Below, piece after piece: positions 1 through 7,075 of a stretch of 57,158 nucleotides of DNA (the first letter of the stretch is position 1; each line of letters opens with the position of its first letter). A program made the translations under genes and the position numbers. Location: the NCBI GenBank assembly GCA_030532365.1, contig JAUNLH010000006.1, positions 1 through 57,158 on the forward strand, written 5' to 3'. This DNA comes from Porphyromonas sp. GTDB lineage: Bacteria; Bacteroidota; Bacteroidia; Bacteroidales; Porphyromonadaceae. Below the pieces are notes generated by a model. It saw only the letters and a list, made by a program, of their open reading frames with translations. It did not search any database and had not been told where the DNA came from.

Positions 1-15
1 AATAAGGAACTAGTT

Positions 16-678
16 ATGAAAAGGACGCTAATGATTTTTGCTGTGTGCCTGCTTTGCTTGGGTCTGGCTGACGCTCAAGGAATAGATAAATCTAAGTTCT
101 TCCTCGGTGGTGGTATCAACGTCGGGACGCACGAGTATGCAGATGAGATGATCAAAGCTATCAACCCCACCGTCGGTTATAGGGTTAATGATTTTCTCTC
201 GGTTGGTGCTACATTCAATCTGCCCATTAAATTTAAGGAGAGCTTCGATGACGCGCTGCACGCCACAGGAGGAGAGCTGTTTAGCTATGTGGGCTATTCA
301 GTGTGGGACGGCAGGCTGAGTTTTGGGGGTACTCTAGTTGGGGCATTGTATCTGCAGGGGTACTATAAATTCGATCAAGATCTGGATTTTGTGGTTTATA
401 AACCCGGCACACCAGAATATGAAAAGTGGGATAAGAATCGTAAGCCATATAAGTTGAATAAGATCCGTTGGCAGGTAGGGGTGCGACCAACAGCAGTCTT
501 CAAATTCTCAAGCAAGAGTTCGCTCTATGTAACCTACGGCTTCTTAGGAGTTAGGGCTCCAGAGAAGTTCCATGATATTAGTACGGATGCTGCTAAAGAT
601 GTTAAGTTTGGTTGGGACGGTTCTGGCCCGTTTGCCAACGGTCTCCGCGTAGGTGTCCTCTTTTCTCCTTGGCGGTAG
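16..678 (+). CDS. Outer-membrane beta-barrel protein, paralog 1 of 3
   Basis: A 220-residue protein with an N-terminal signal peptide (MKRTLMIFAVCLLCLGLADA, cleavage near ADA-QG) followed by alternating short beta-strand-like segments and glycine/aromatic-rich turns, as in small 8-10-stranded OmpA/OmpW-like barrels. It ends LFSPWR, so the terminal strand is aromatic apart from the last Arg. Nothing points to an enzyme, and the function is unknown. Two close paralogs follow directly. The regions that vary most between copies (around residues 75-85 and 120-145) would be loops in a barrel model, which is an inference. The gene starts 16 bases into the window, so its promoter lies outside. Confidence 0.75.
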   Translation: MKRTLMIFAVCLLCLGLADAQGIDKSKFFLGGGINVGTHEYADEMIKAINPTVGYRVNDFLSVGATFNLPIKFKESFDDALHATGGELFSYVGYSVWDGRLSFGGTLVGALYLQGYYKFDQDLDFVVYKPGTPEYEKWDKNRKPYKLNKIRWQVGVRPTAVFKFSSKSSLYVTYGFLGVRAPEKFHDISTDAAKDVKFGWDGSGPFANGLRVGVLFSPWR

Positions 679-916
679 ATGACCACCTTTCTACTACTAG
701 GCATGATGCCAAGGTAAATTACGACTGTGTATTAGTCGGTTCTGATTTGGGCAACGGAAGACCTGTGTGCGTTAGCGGAATTAGCCAGAATAATGTAGGG
801 CAAGCCTCTGTTTGCGACGGATCCACATCTGATAATAGAATATCGTATAATATCACACGGCGTGGTTAAAAATTGAGACAATAATGGATTAGATAATCAA
901 TATGAAAGAAGTTATG

Positions 917-1570
917 AAAAGAACGCTATTGATTCTTGCCACATGCTTGCTGAGTCTTAGTGCTGTGCAAGCTCAGGAGGATAGTAAGTCGAAGATCTTC
1001 TTTGGCGGAGGTGTTGCAACTGGTTCGCAGGAGGATGCAGACAACTGGATCACAGCTATTAACCCAACCTTTGGCTACAAGGTTAATGACTTCCTCTCTG
1101 TTGGGGCTACCCTTAACTTGCCCATTAAATTTCAAAAACGGTACGATAATATGTATCAGTCTACTGGAGGCGAGTTGTTTAGCAACATAAGTTTTTCAGT
1201 CTGGGACGATAGGTTGAGTCTGGGGGGTACTTTATTTGGTGGGCTATATTTGCAAGGGTATTATAAATTTAGGCAAGAGCTGGACTTTGTGCCCTATCCT
1301 CCAGGTACCCAAGAGTATGAGGAGTGGCAGAAAAACTTCTTCCCACTCAATAAGGTCCGTTGGCAAGTTGGTATACGACCTACTGTAGTTGTCAAGGTTT
1401 CTAGCAAGTGGTCTCTCTATGGGAGTTATGGCTTCTTAGGTATATGGGCACCTGAGGACGTGCTCCGTGTTCGACGAGGTGCGGCAAAAGACGTTAAGTT
1501 TGGATGGAATAGCTCTGGCTCTTTTGCCAACGGTCTCCGCGTAGGTGTCCTCTTTTCTCCTTGGCGGTAG
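917..1570 (+). CDS. Outer-membrane beta-barrel protein, paralog 2 of 3
   Basis: This protein is about 217 residues long when started at the second methionine (MKRTLLILATC). That start aligns exactly with the signal peptides of copies 1 and 3; an in-frame ATG at 902 adds MKEVM and cannot be excluded. The signal peptide ends near AVQA-QE. The first ~70 residues of the mature protein are nearly identical to copy 3 at DNA level. The later part diverges most from the others, for example LDFVPYPPGTQEYEEW and the segment around VLRVRRG. It ends in the same LFSPWR. The 238-bp gap upstream holds no other gene I can support. Confidence 0.75.
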   Translation, partial: KRTLLILATCLLSLSAVQAQEDSKSKIFFGGGVATGSQEDADNWITAINPTFGYKVNDFLSVGATLNLPIKFQKRYDNMYQSTGGELFSNISFSVWDDRLSLGGTLFGGLYLQGYYKFRQELDFVPYPPGTQEYEEWQKNFFPLNKVRWQVGIRPTVVVKVSSKWSLYGSYGFLGIWAPEDVLRVRRGAAKDVKFGWNSSGSFANGLRVGVLFSPWR

Positions 1571-1660
1571 AAGACCACCTTTCTGCTACTAGGCATGCCG
1601 CTACAACATCAATTGATCGAATATGAATTTGTATAACAATCAGAAAATAAGGAACTAGTT

Positions 1661-2323
1661 ATGAAAAGAACGTTGTTGATTCTTGCCACATGCATGCTAA
1701 GCCTTGGTGCTGTGCAAGCTCAGGAGGATAGTAAGTCGAAGATCTTCTTTGGCGGAGGTGTTGCAACTGGTTCGCAGGAGGATGCAGACAACTGGATCAC
1801 AGCTATTAACCCAACCTTTGGCTACAGGGTTAACGACTTCCTCTCTGTCGGGGCTACCCTTAACTTGCCCATCAAATTCCAGGAGCGTTACGATGATGAG
1901 TTTCGGTCTACTGGAGGCGAGTTGTTTAGCTTTATAGGTTATTCAGTCTGGGATGGTCGGATGACCTTAGGAGGGACTCTCATTGGAGGGCTGTATCTGC
2001 AGGGTTATTATAAATTCGATCGACGGATACTCTTTGTGCCCTTCGCTCCAGGTACTCCAGAGTACGAGGAATGGTCAAAGAACAATACGCCATATAAGAT
2101 GAATAAGATCCGTTGGCAGGTGGGAGTGCGACCTACAGCGGTTTTCAAGCTCTCCAACAAAAGTTCCCTCTATGTGAGCTATGGCTTTTTTGGGGTCAGG
2201 GCACCAAAGATACCTTATGATGTGACCACGGATGCTGCCAAGGACGTTAAGTTTGGTTGGAGCAACTCCTCTTCGTTTGCTAATGGTCTCCGCGTAGGTC
2301 TCCTCTTTTCTCCTTGGCGGTAG
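1661..2323 (+). CDS. Outer-membrane beta-barrel protein, paralog 3 of 3
   Basis: A 220-residue paralog with a signal peptide, a predicted beta-barrel and the LFSPWR C-terminus. Its 5' third matches copy 2 almost base for base. Its 3' half (RWQVGVRPTAVFK, SSLYV, YGF, GVRAP, TDAAKDVKFGW) is closer to copy 1, which indicates recombination or gene conversion between copies. The putative surface loops are copy-specific (YDDEFRSTGG; FDRRILFVPFAPG). The upstream flank AATAAGGAACTAGTT is shared with copy 1, so the start is secure. Adhesin, porin-like or structural roles are all possible and the sequence cannot decide. Confidence 0.75.
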   Translation: MKRTLLILATCMLSLGAVQAQEDSKSKIFFGGGVATGSQEDADNWITAINPTFGYRVNDFLSVGATLNLPIKFQERYDDEFRSTGGELFSFIGYSVWDGRMTLGGTLIGGLYLQGYYKFDRRILFVPFAPGTPEYEEWSKNNTPYKMNKIRWQVGVRPTAVFKLSNKSSLYVSYGFFGVRAPKIPYDVTTDAAKDVKFGWSNSSSFANGLRVGLLFSPWR

Positions 2324-2412
2324 ATGACCTCCTTCTGCTACCAGGCATGATGCCAAAGAGGTGATGGTCTGAAGCCCCATGGAGCATCTATGATAGGATA
2401 GCGATATTTTAC

Positions 2413-2420
2413 TACATTTG
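2413..2420 (+). promoter_or_regulatory. Bacteroidota -7 box upstream of the ccs-nrf genes
   Basis: TACATTTG matches the TAnnTTTG consensus. It overlaps the upstream-most possible start codon of the next reading frame (2418), so translation of resB must begin further downstream, at 2490. It is the only good box between the OMP genes and nrfA, so the four genes up to 6775 may form one transcript. Confidence 0.55.
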
Positions 2421-2489
2421 TGGTGGGAACCAGAACCAAAGGGGTGGAGATATAGCTCTCCACAGGTGTCTTATTTAACTGCCTATAGG

Positions 2490-3788
2490 ATGAGTAGTAA
2501 ACGTCGTATCTGGAGTGCCCCGTGGGGCTATGCTGAGGCTTGGTTGATCGTCTGTGGGCTATTGCTGGTGAGTTACCTTTGGCAATGGCTCAAGGGATCT
2601 ATCCCTCAGGGTGGGTTTGTGCACCCTGTGAGCACGCTGGTGATGTCTCTCCTGCTGGTTGTCTCCGTATGGATCGGATGGCGGGCATCCAAAGGGGGGA
2701 AGATGCCTGCTCTTGTGCGATTTGTCGTATCGCCGGCGGCCACGATCACTTCCTTGGTGCTACTGATGGCTCAGATGCTAATCATGGGGTTCTCTACTCA
2801 GATAGATCCCCGCATGGCGGCTGGGCTGGGCGGTCTCTTTCATAGCTCCGGTTGGAGTGCGATGATCCACTCCTATCCGTTCAATATCTCCTACTTGTAC
2901 CTGCTCTTAGTGCTTGGTGCAGTGACGGTTAGGAGAATGGCGCGGATGAGGCTGGATGTGCATGATATCGGCTTTATGCTCAATCACCTTGGGCTCTATG
3001 GGTTCTTAGCCTTTGCTCTTATCAGTGGTAGCCATACAAAGCGCTACACCATGAGTCTCACCCAAGACGAGGTGGAGTGGAGAGCCATCCCTCAGGGTAG
3101 TACCGATATGGCGGAGCTCCCTATTGCTCTAGAACTTAAGCACTTCACCCTCGAGGAATACCCACCGAAGCTGATGCTTCTAGATGGAGCGACGGGCGAG
3201 GTCTTACCCGTAGGCGCTCCTGATGTGATCCATATAGAGGAGACCCCGATCAAGGGGCGGCTCGCGGACTGGGAGGTAGAGGTGGAGGAGTTGATACCCC
3301 TTGCTGCGCCTATTGTAGGTGATAGTGCGATTGTATTTAGTAGGTTTGCTAGTATGGGTGGTGCTCCTGCTGCTAAGGTGCGGGCAGAGAAAGGTGGTGC
3401 CGTATACAGTGGATGGGCGAGCTGTGGGAGCTACCAATTTCCCCACATAGCTCTGACGCTCGAGGGCGACCTAAGTGTCGTGATGCCTTATCCCGAGGTG
3501 CGACAGTACTATGCCACCCTTAACTACTACTTGCAGAGCGGGGAGGCGGGAGAGAAGACTATCTCTGTCAACGACCCGCTGAGGGTAGGGGACTGGTATG
3601 TGTATCAATTGAATTTTGATCAAGAAAAAAGGCGGTGGGCGACCTCTACGGAGGTGGAACTGGTGTATGATCCGTGGCTGACACCAGTCCTAGTCTCTAT
3701 CTGGGTTCTTTTTGTTGGAGCTCTATTCTTGTTACTAGGCCCAGCCAATTCGCCTACAAAGGTTGGGAGAAAGGAGGAGAAGCGATGA
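2490..3788 (+). CDS. resB: ResB-like cytochrome c biogenesis protein
   Basis: About 432 residues. Part of the system II cytochrome c maturation machinery (ResB/Ccs1), which with CcsA carries heme across the membrane and delivers it to apocytochromes. It shows several hydrophobic membrane segments in the first ~190 residues, a large presumed periplasmic domain, and a final membrane helix before the charged tail. The ATG at 2490 (MSSKRRIWSAPWG) is chosen because a -7 promoter box sits at 2413-2420. The gene overlaps the next by 4 bp (ATGA), so the two are translationally coupled. Its position before nrfH/nrfA indicates that it serves nitrite reductase maturation, like the fused NrfI of epsilonproteobacteria. 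Confidence 0.8.
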   Translation: MSSKRRIWSAPWGYAEAWLIVCGLLLVSYLWQWLKGSIPQGGFVHPVSTLVMSLLLVVSVWIGWRASKGGKMPALVRFVVSPAATITSLVLLMAQMLIMGFSTQIDPRMAAGLGGLFHSSGWSAMIHSYPFNISYLYLLLVLGAVTVRRMARMRLDVHDIGFMLNHLGLYGFLAFALISGSHTKRYTMSLTQDEVEWRAIPQGSTDMAELPIALELKHFTLEEYPPKLMLLDGATGEVLPVGAPDVIHIEETPIKGRLADWEVEVEELIPLAAPIVGDSAIVFSRFASMGGAPAAKVRAEKGGAVYSGWASCGSYQFPHIALTLEGDLSVVMPYPEVRQYYATLNYYLQSGEAGEKTISVNDPLRVGDWYVYQLNFDQEKRRWATSTEVELVYDPWLTPVLVSIWVLFVGALFLLLGPANSPTKVGRKEEKR

Positions 3789-4585
3789 TGGCATTTCTAA
3801 GCACACTAGACTGGGAGCTATTTCCACTCTTTGGCATCACAACTATAGTGGTGGGGCTGGTCGCTGCCTATCTGGCGTGGCGAGACCATCGGAGGAGCGC
3901 AGTGTGGGTGATGGTACTGGCGCTGCTGATCTACTCGCTCTTCATCGCAGGTATGTGGCTGAGCCAGGAGCGACCACCCATGCGTACTCAAGGCGAGACG
4001 AGGCTTCTCTACTCTTTTTTCGTCCTACTGTCGGGGTTGCTCGTTTATGTGAGGTGGGGGTACAAGTGGATCTTTACCTTTAGCACACTCCTAGCTGCGG
4101 TTTTTATCATCACTAATATCGTGAAGCCGCAGATCCACTCCAAGAGCATGATGGCAGCCCTGCAGAGCTATTATTTCGTGCCCCATGTGATCTCATATAT
4201 GTTTTCGTATGGATTGCTTGGGGTCGCTCTATTGGTAGGGCTTTATGTGGTGTGGAAAGGGGCTGAGAACGACCGACATAAGCTCTATGTGATGGACAAC
4301 CTCGTCTACACCGGGCTTGGATTTTTGATGATTGGGCTATTGTTGGGAGCGCTCTGGGCAAAACAGGCTTGGGGTACCTACTGGGGCTGGGATCCTAAGG
4401 AGACCTGGGCTGCGATCACTATGGCGGCGTATCTGATCTTTTTGCACCATAGGCGGTTTCATCCCAAGCGGGTCAAGCAGTCTGTCTGGCTCTTGGCTGT
4501 CAGCTTTATCTTCCTGCAAATGTGTTGGTATGGGGTCAATTATCTCCCTTCTGCATCGATGAGTGTGCATACTTATGGTATGTAA
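3785..4585 (+). CDS. ccsA: CcsA/CcsB-like cytochrome c assembly protein
   Basis: About 266 residues with many membrane helices. It holds the tryptophan-rich heme-handling motif WGTYWGWDPKETWA (CcsA/CcmC/CcmF family WWD domain) and conserved histidines, including HH in IFLHHRRF and the near-terminal MSVHTYGM. The start at 3785 is preceded by a purine-rich GGAGGAGAAGCG and overlaps the resB stop by 4 bp; longer in-frame starts would run through resB. Together with ResB it forms the system II heme lyase, probably dedicated to NrfH and NrfA just downstream. A 70-bp gap with no clear terminator separates it from nrfH. Confidence 0.85.
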   Translation: MMAFLSTLDWELFPLFGITTIVVGLVAAYLAWRDHRRSAVWVMVLALLIYSLFIAGMWLSQERPPMRTQGETRLLYSFFVLLSGLLVYVRWGYKWIFTFSTLLAAVFIITNIVKPQIHSKSMMAALQSYYFVPHVISYMFSYGLLGVALLVGLYVVWKGAENDRHKLYVMDNLVYTGLGFLMIGLLLGALWAKQAWGTYWGWDPKETWAAITMAAYLIFLHHRRFHPKRVKQSVWLLAVSFIFLQMCWYGVNYLPSASMSVHTYGM

Positions 4586-4655
4586 GTATTTGTAAATTTA
4601 GATTACTTTGTTTAACTTTCGCCTATCATTGGTTTGATCTGTTAAGTGATGGGCT

Positions 4656-5267
4656 ATGAAGTTAAAGCATAGATGGAAAAACCTGGTCAATTCGCTCCTC
4701 CCGACCTATAAGAGCAAGGTAGCAGCAGTGCTACTGCTAGGAGCGGGGGCTGGCCTATTGGGTTACTTGGTATATATGTCAAGGGTCTGGAGCTATCTGG
4801 GAGATGATCCAGCTACTTGTATCAACTGCCATGTCATGGATAGCTACTATGCGACTTGGATGCATAGCTCGCATGGTAGAGATGCTACGTGCAATGACTG
4901 CCATGTGCCTCACGACAATATCTTTAGTAAATATTATTTCAAAGCTACAGACGGGCTGCGCCACTCCTATGTATTCACGATGCGGGGCGAGCCCCAAGCC
5001 ATGAAGGCGATCCCTGCGAGCCAGCGTGTGATCTATGGTAATTGCGTGCGTTGTCATGACCAGCTCAATACCGATATGGTCAAGACCGGACTACTCGCAG
5101 GAGATCAGATCAGTGATGGCTCCAATGCTCCCTGCTGGAACTGCCATAGAGATATCCCGCATGGAGGAGTGACGAGCCTAAGCCGTACCCCCAATGCCAT
5201 TACGCCACTTCCCAAGAGCCCTGTGCCAGAGTGGATAGATAACATGAGAAGCAAGAATAATAACTAA
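4656..5267 (+). CDS. nrfH: NrfH, tetraheme quinol dehydrogenase subunit of nitrite reductase
   Basis: A 203-residue NapC/NirT-family membrane cytochrome that takes electrons from menaquinol and passes them to NrfA. One N-terminal membrane anchor (about residues 22-42, AAVLLLGAGAGLLGYLVY) precedes four CxxCH heme sites: CINCH at 55, CNDCH at 79, CVRCH at 130 and CWNCH at 160. Four hemes, one anchor and ~200 residues fit the NrfH family. nrfA follows after 20 bp, the usual nrfHA order. Confidence 0.93.
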   Translation: MKLKHRWKNLVNSLLPTYKSKVAAVLLLGAGAGLLGYLVYMSRVWSYLGDDPATCINCHVMDSYYATWMHSSHGRDATCNDCHVPHDNIFSKYYFKATDGLRHSYVFTMRGEPQAMKAIPASQRVIYGNCVRCHDQLNTDMVKTGLLAGDQISDGSNAPCWNCHRDIPHGGVTSLSRTPNAITPLPKSPVPEWIDNMRSKNNN

Positions 5268-5287
5268 CAATCATACATTGTAGGACT

Positions 5288-6775
5288 ATGGAGAAGCAAC
5301 GCAAACTTAAACCTTGGGTGGGATGGCTGCTATTTGGAGGTGCCTTGGTGGTCGTATTCCTCCTCGGATTGATGGCTGCATCAGTGACGGAGCGAAGAGC
5401 TGAGATCCAATCTATCTATGCCAATAAGAAGATCGAGATCGCTGAGGGTGAGTCTAAAAATGAGATCTACGGCATCAACTATCCTCGTCAGTTTGAGACC
5501 TGGCAAAAGACTGCTGATACTACATTTGTGAGTGAGTACAATAGCAGTGATATCGTGGATGTCTTGGCTCAGCGACCCGAGATGGTCATCTTTTGGGCTG
5601 GCTATGCCTTCAGCCGTGAGTATGGGACCCCTCGTGGGCACATGCATGCGATAGAGGACATCCGCAATACCCTCAGGACAGGACACCCAGGGGTGGCAGG
5701 AGCCAATGACCTCCAGCCAGCGACTTGCTGGACCTGCAAGAGCCCAGATGTGCCTCGTATGATGAACCAGAAAGGTGTTGCTGAGTTTTATGATGGTGTG
5801 TGGAGCGAGCTAGGCGATGAGATCGTTAATCCTATCGGATGTGCCGACTGCCATAGTGCTGAGAATATGGAGCTGCGGATCTCTCGCCCTGCACTGATAG
5901 AGGCATTTGAGCGACAAGGTAAGGACATCTCCAAGGCGACGCACCAGGAGATGCGGTCGCTCGTCTGTGCTCAGTGCCACGTAGAGTATTACTTCAAAGG
6001 TGATGGTAAGTACCTCACCTTTCCATGGGACGAAGGGATGGCTATGGAGGATGCTGAGGCTTATTATGACGCTGCCGACTACTACGATTACATCCATCCA
6101 TTAAGCAAGGCCCCTATCCTTAAGGCTCAACACCCTGACTATGAGATAGCACAGCACGGCATCCATGCTCAGCGTGGCGTGGCATGTGCCGACTGTCACA
6201 TGCCCTATATCAGTGAGGGTGGCGTGAAATTTAGCGACCACCACGTTACCAGCCCGCTGCGAAACATAGATCGTACTTGCCAGACCTGCCACAGAGAGAG
6301 CGAAGAGGTGCTGAGGCAAAATGTATATGACAGACAGTCCAAGGCGGTGGAGGTGAGAAACGCGCTTGAGCATCAGTTGGTTAGGGCACACCTCGAGGCT
6401 GAGTTTGCTTGGAAACTTGGGGCTACAGCGGAGGAGATGGCACCAGTGCTCCAGCTGATACGTGAGAGCCAGTGGCGATGGGACTACGGTGTGGCAACGC
6501 ATGGAGGGTCTTTCCATGCTCCACAAGAGATCACTCGGATCCTCAGTGCAGGTATGCAGCGCGCTATGGATGCTCGATTGGTGATTGCTCAGGTTGTCGG
6601 CAAGCATGGCCATACGGGTGAAATACCTATCCCCGACGTCTCTACAAAAGAGAAGGCGCAGAGGTACATCGGACTCAACCCCGAGGAACTGCAGCAGATG
6701 AAGCGAGAGTTTAAGCAAACAGTTGTGCCTCAATGGGTACAGAGTGCCAAGGCTAAGGGCAACCTAGCGGTATAG
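5288..6775 (+). CDS. nrfA: NrfA, pentaheme ammonia-forming cytochrome c nitrite reductase
   Basis: A 495-residue periplasmic enzyme that reduces nitrite to ammonium with six electrons; the family also reduces nitric oxide and hydroxylamine. An N-terminal hydrophobic segment (about residues 10-33) serves as signal or anchor. The catalytic heme uses the hallmark lysine-ligated CWTCK at residue 147. Four ordinary sites follow: CADCH 185, CAQCH 227, CADCH 300 and CQTCH 331. The active-site region is intact and the length is normal. It is the last gene of the ccs-nrf run, closed by a strong terminator at 6803. Its electron donor is NrfH upstream. Confidence 0.95.
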   Translation: MEKQRKLKPWVGWLLFGGALVVVFLLGLMAASVTERRAEIQSIYANKKIEIAEGESKNEIYGINYPRQFETWQKTADTTFVSEYNSSDIVDVLAQRPEMVIFWAGYAFSREYGTPRGHMHAIEDIRNTLRTGHPGVAGANDLQPATCWTCKSPDVPRMMNQKGVAEFYDGVWSELGDEIVNPIGCADCHSAENMELRISRPALIEAFERQGKDISKATHQEMRSLVCAQCHVEYYFKGDGKYLTFPWDEGMAMEDAEAYYDAADYYDYIHPLSKAPILKAQHPDYEIAQHGIHAQRGVACADCHMPYISEGGVKFSDHHVTSPLRNIDRTCQTCHRESEEVLRQNVYDRQSKAVEVRNALEHQLVRAHLEAEFAWKLGATAEEMAPVLQLIRESQWRWDYGVATHGGSFHAPQEITRILSAGMQRAMDARLVIAQVVGKHGHTGEIPIPDVSTKEKAQRYIGLNPEELQQMKREFKQTVVPQWVQSAKAKGNLAV

Positions 6776-6802
6776 GCTTGAGTCTCTGATAGATCATAGA
6801 TT

Positions 6803-6840
6803 ATGGCGCTGCACTGTCTGAAAGTGCAGCGCCATTACTT
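6803..6840 (+). terminator. Rho-independent terminator after nrfA
   Basis: A perfect 13-bp stem (ATGGCGCTGCACT / AGTGCAGCGCCAT) with a 7-nt loop, followed by a T-rich ACTTTAATT. Confidence 0.85.
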
Positions 6841-6971
6841 TAATTAAGAGACAAGCTCTTTTCTGCTCCATGTATGGCAAGTTTTACCAATAATCCCTTC
6901 AACTCTCACCATGTACTAAAAATCTGCTGCGACTCTCAGGTCCGTAAGTGCCTAGTTTCACATTATTTGTC

Positions 6972-6980
6972 TATATTTGC
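6972..6980 (+). promoter_or_regulatory. -7 promoter box for secDF
   Basis: A perfect TATATTTGC, about 95 bp before the secDF start and downstream of the nrfA terminator. It implies a leader of roughly 90 nt, in which I see no known riboswitch. Confidence 0.6.
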
Positions 6981-7075
6981 AGTCTTGAGTGGGACGAGTG
7001 CGATAGAGGTCGCATGCGTTGTCCTGCTTTGTTGTAGAATCTAGAGAAGATAAGTAAATATAATTTCACTATCAG

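Larger units (their letters stand above)
1..2360 (+). repeat. Tandem triplication of an outer-membrane protein gene with flanks
   Basis: Three paralogous genes lie head to tail, and the similarity extends beyond the coding regions. The sequence AATAAGGAACTAGTTATGAA precedes copies 1 and 3. A segment beginning TAGATGACC or TAGAAGACC and ending TACTAGGCATG or TACCAGGCATG follows each stop codon (from about 676, 1568 and 2321). The duplicated unit was therefore larger than the gene. The copies are mosaics: copies 2 and 3 are almost identical over the first ~70 codons, while copies 1 and 3 resemble each other more in the last third. Confidence 0.85.

Noticed and set aside
612..869. 85-codon frame overlapping the end of the first OMP gene
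   Set aside because: Its first part is a frame-shifted shadow of the OMP gene and the rest lacks an initiation site or protein-like periodicity.
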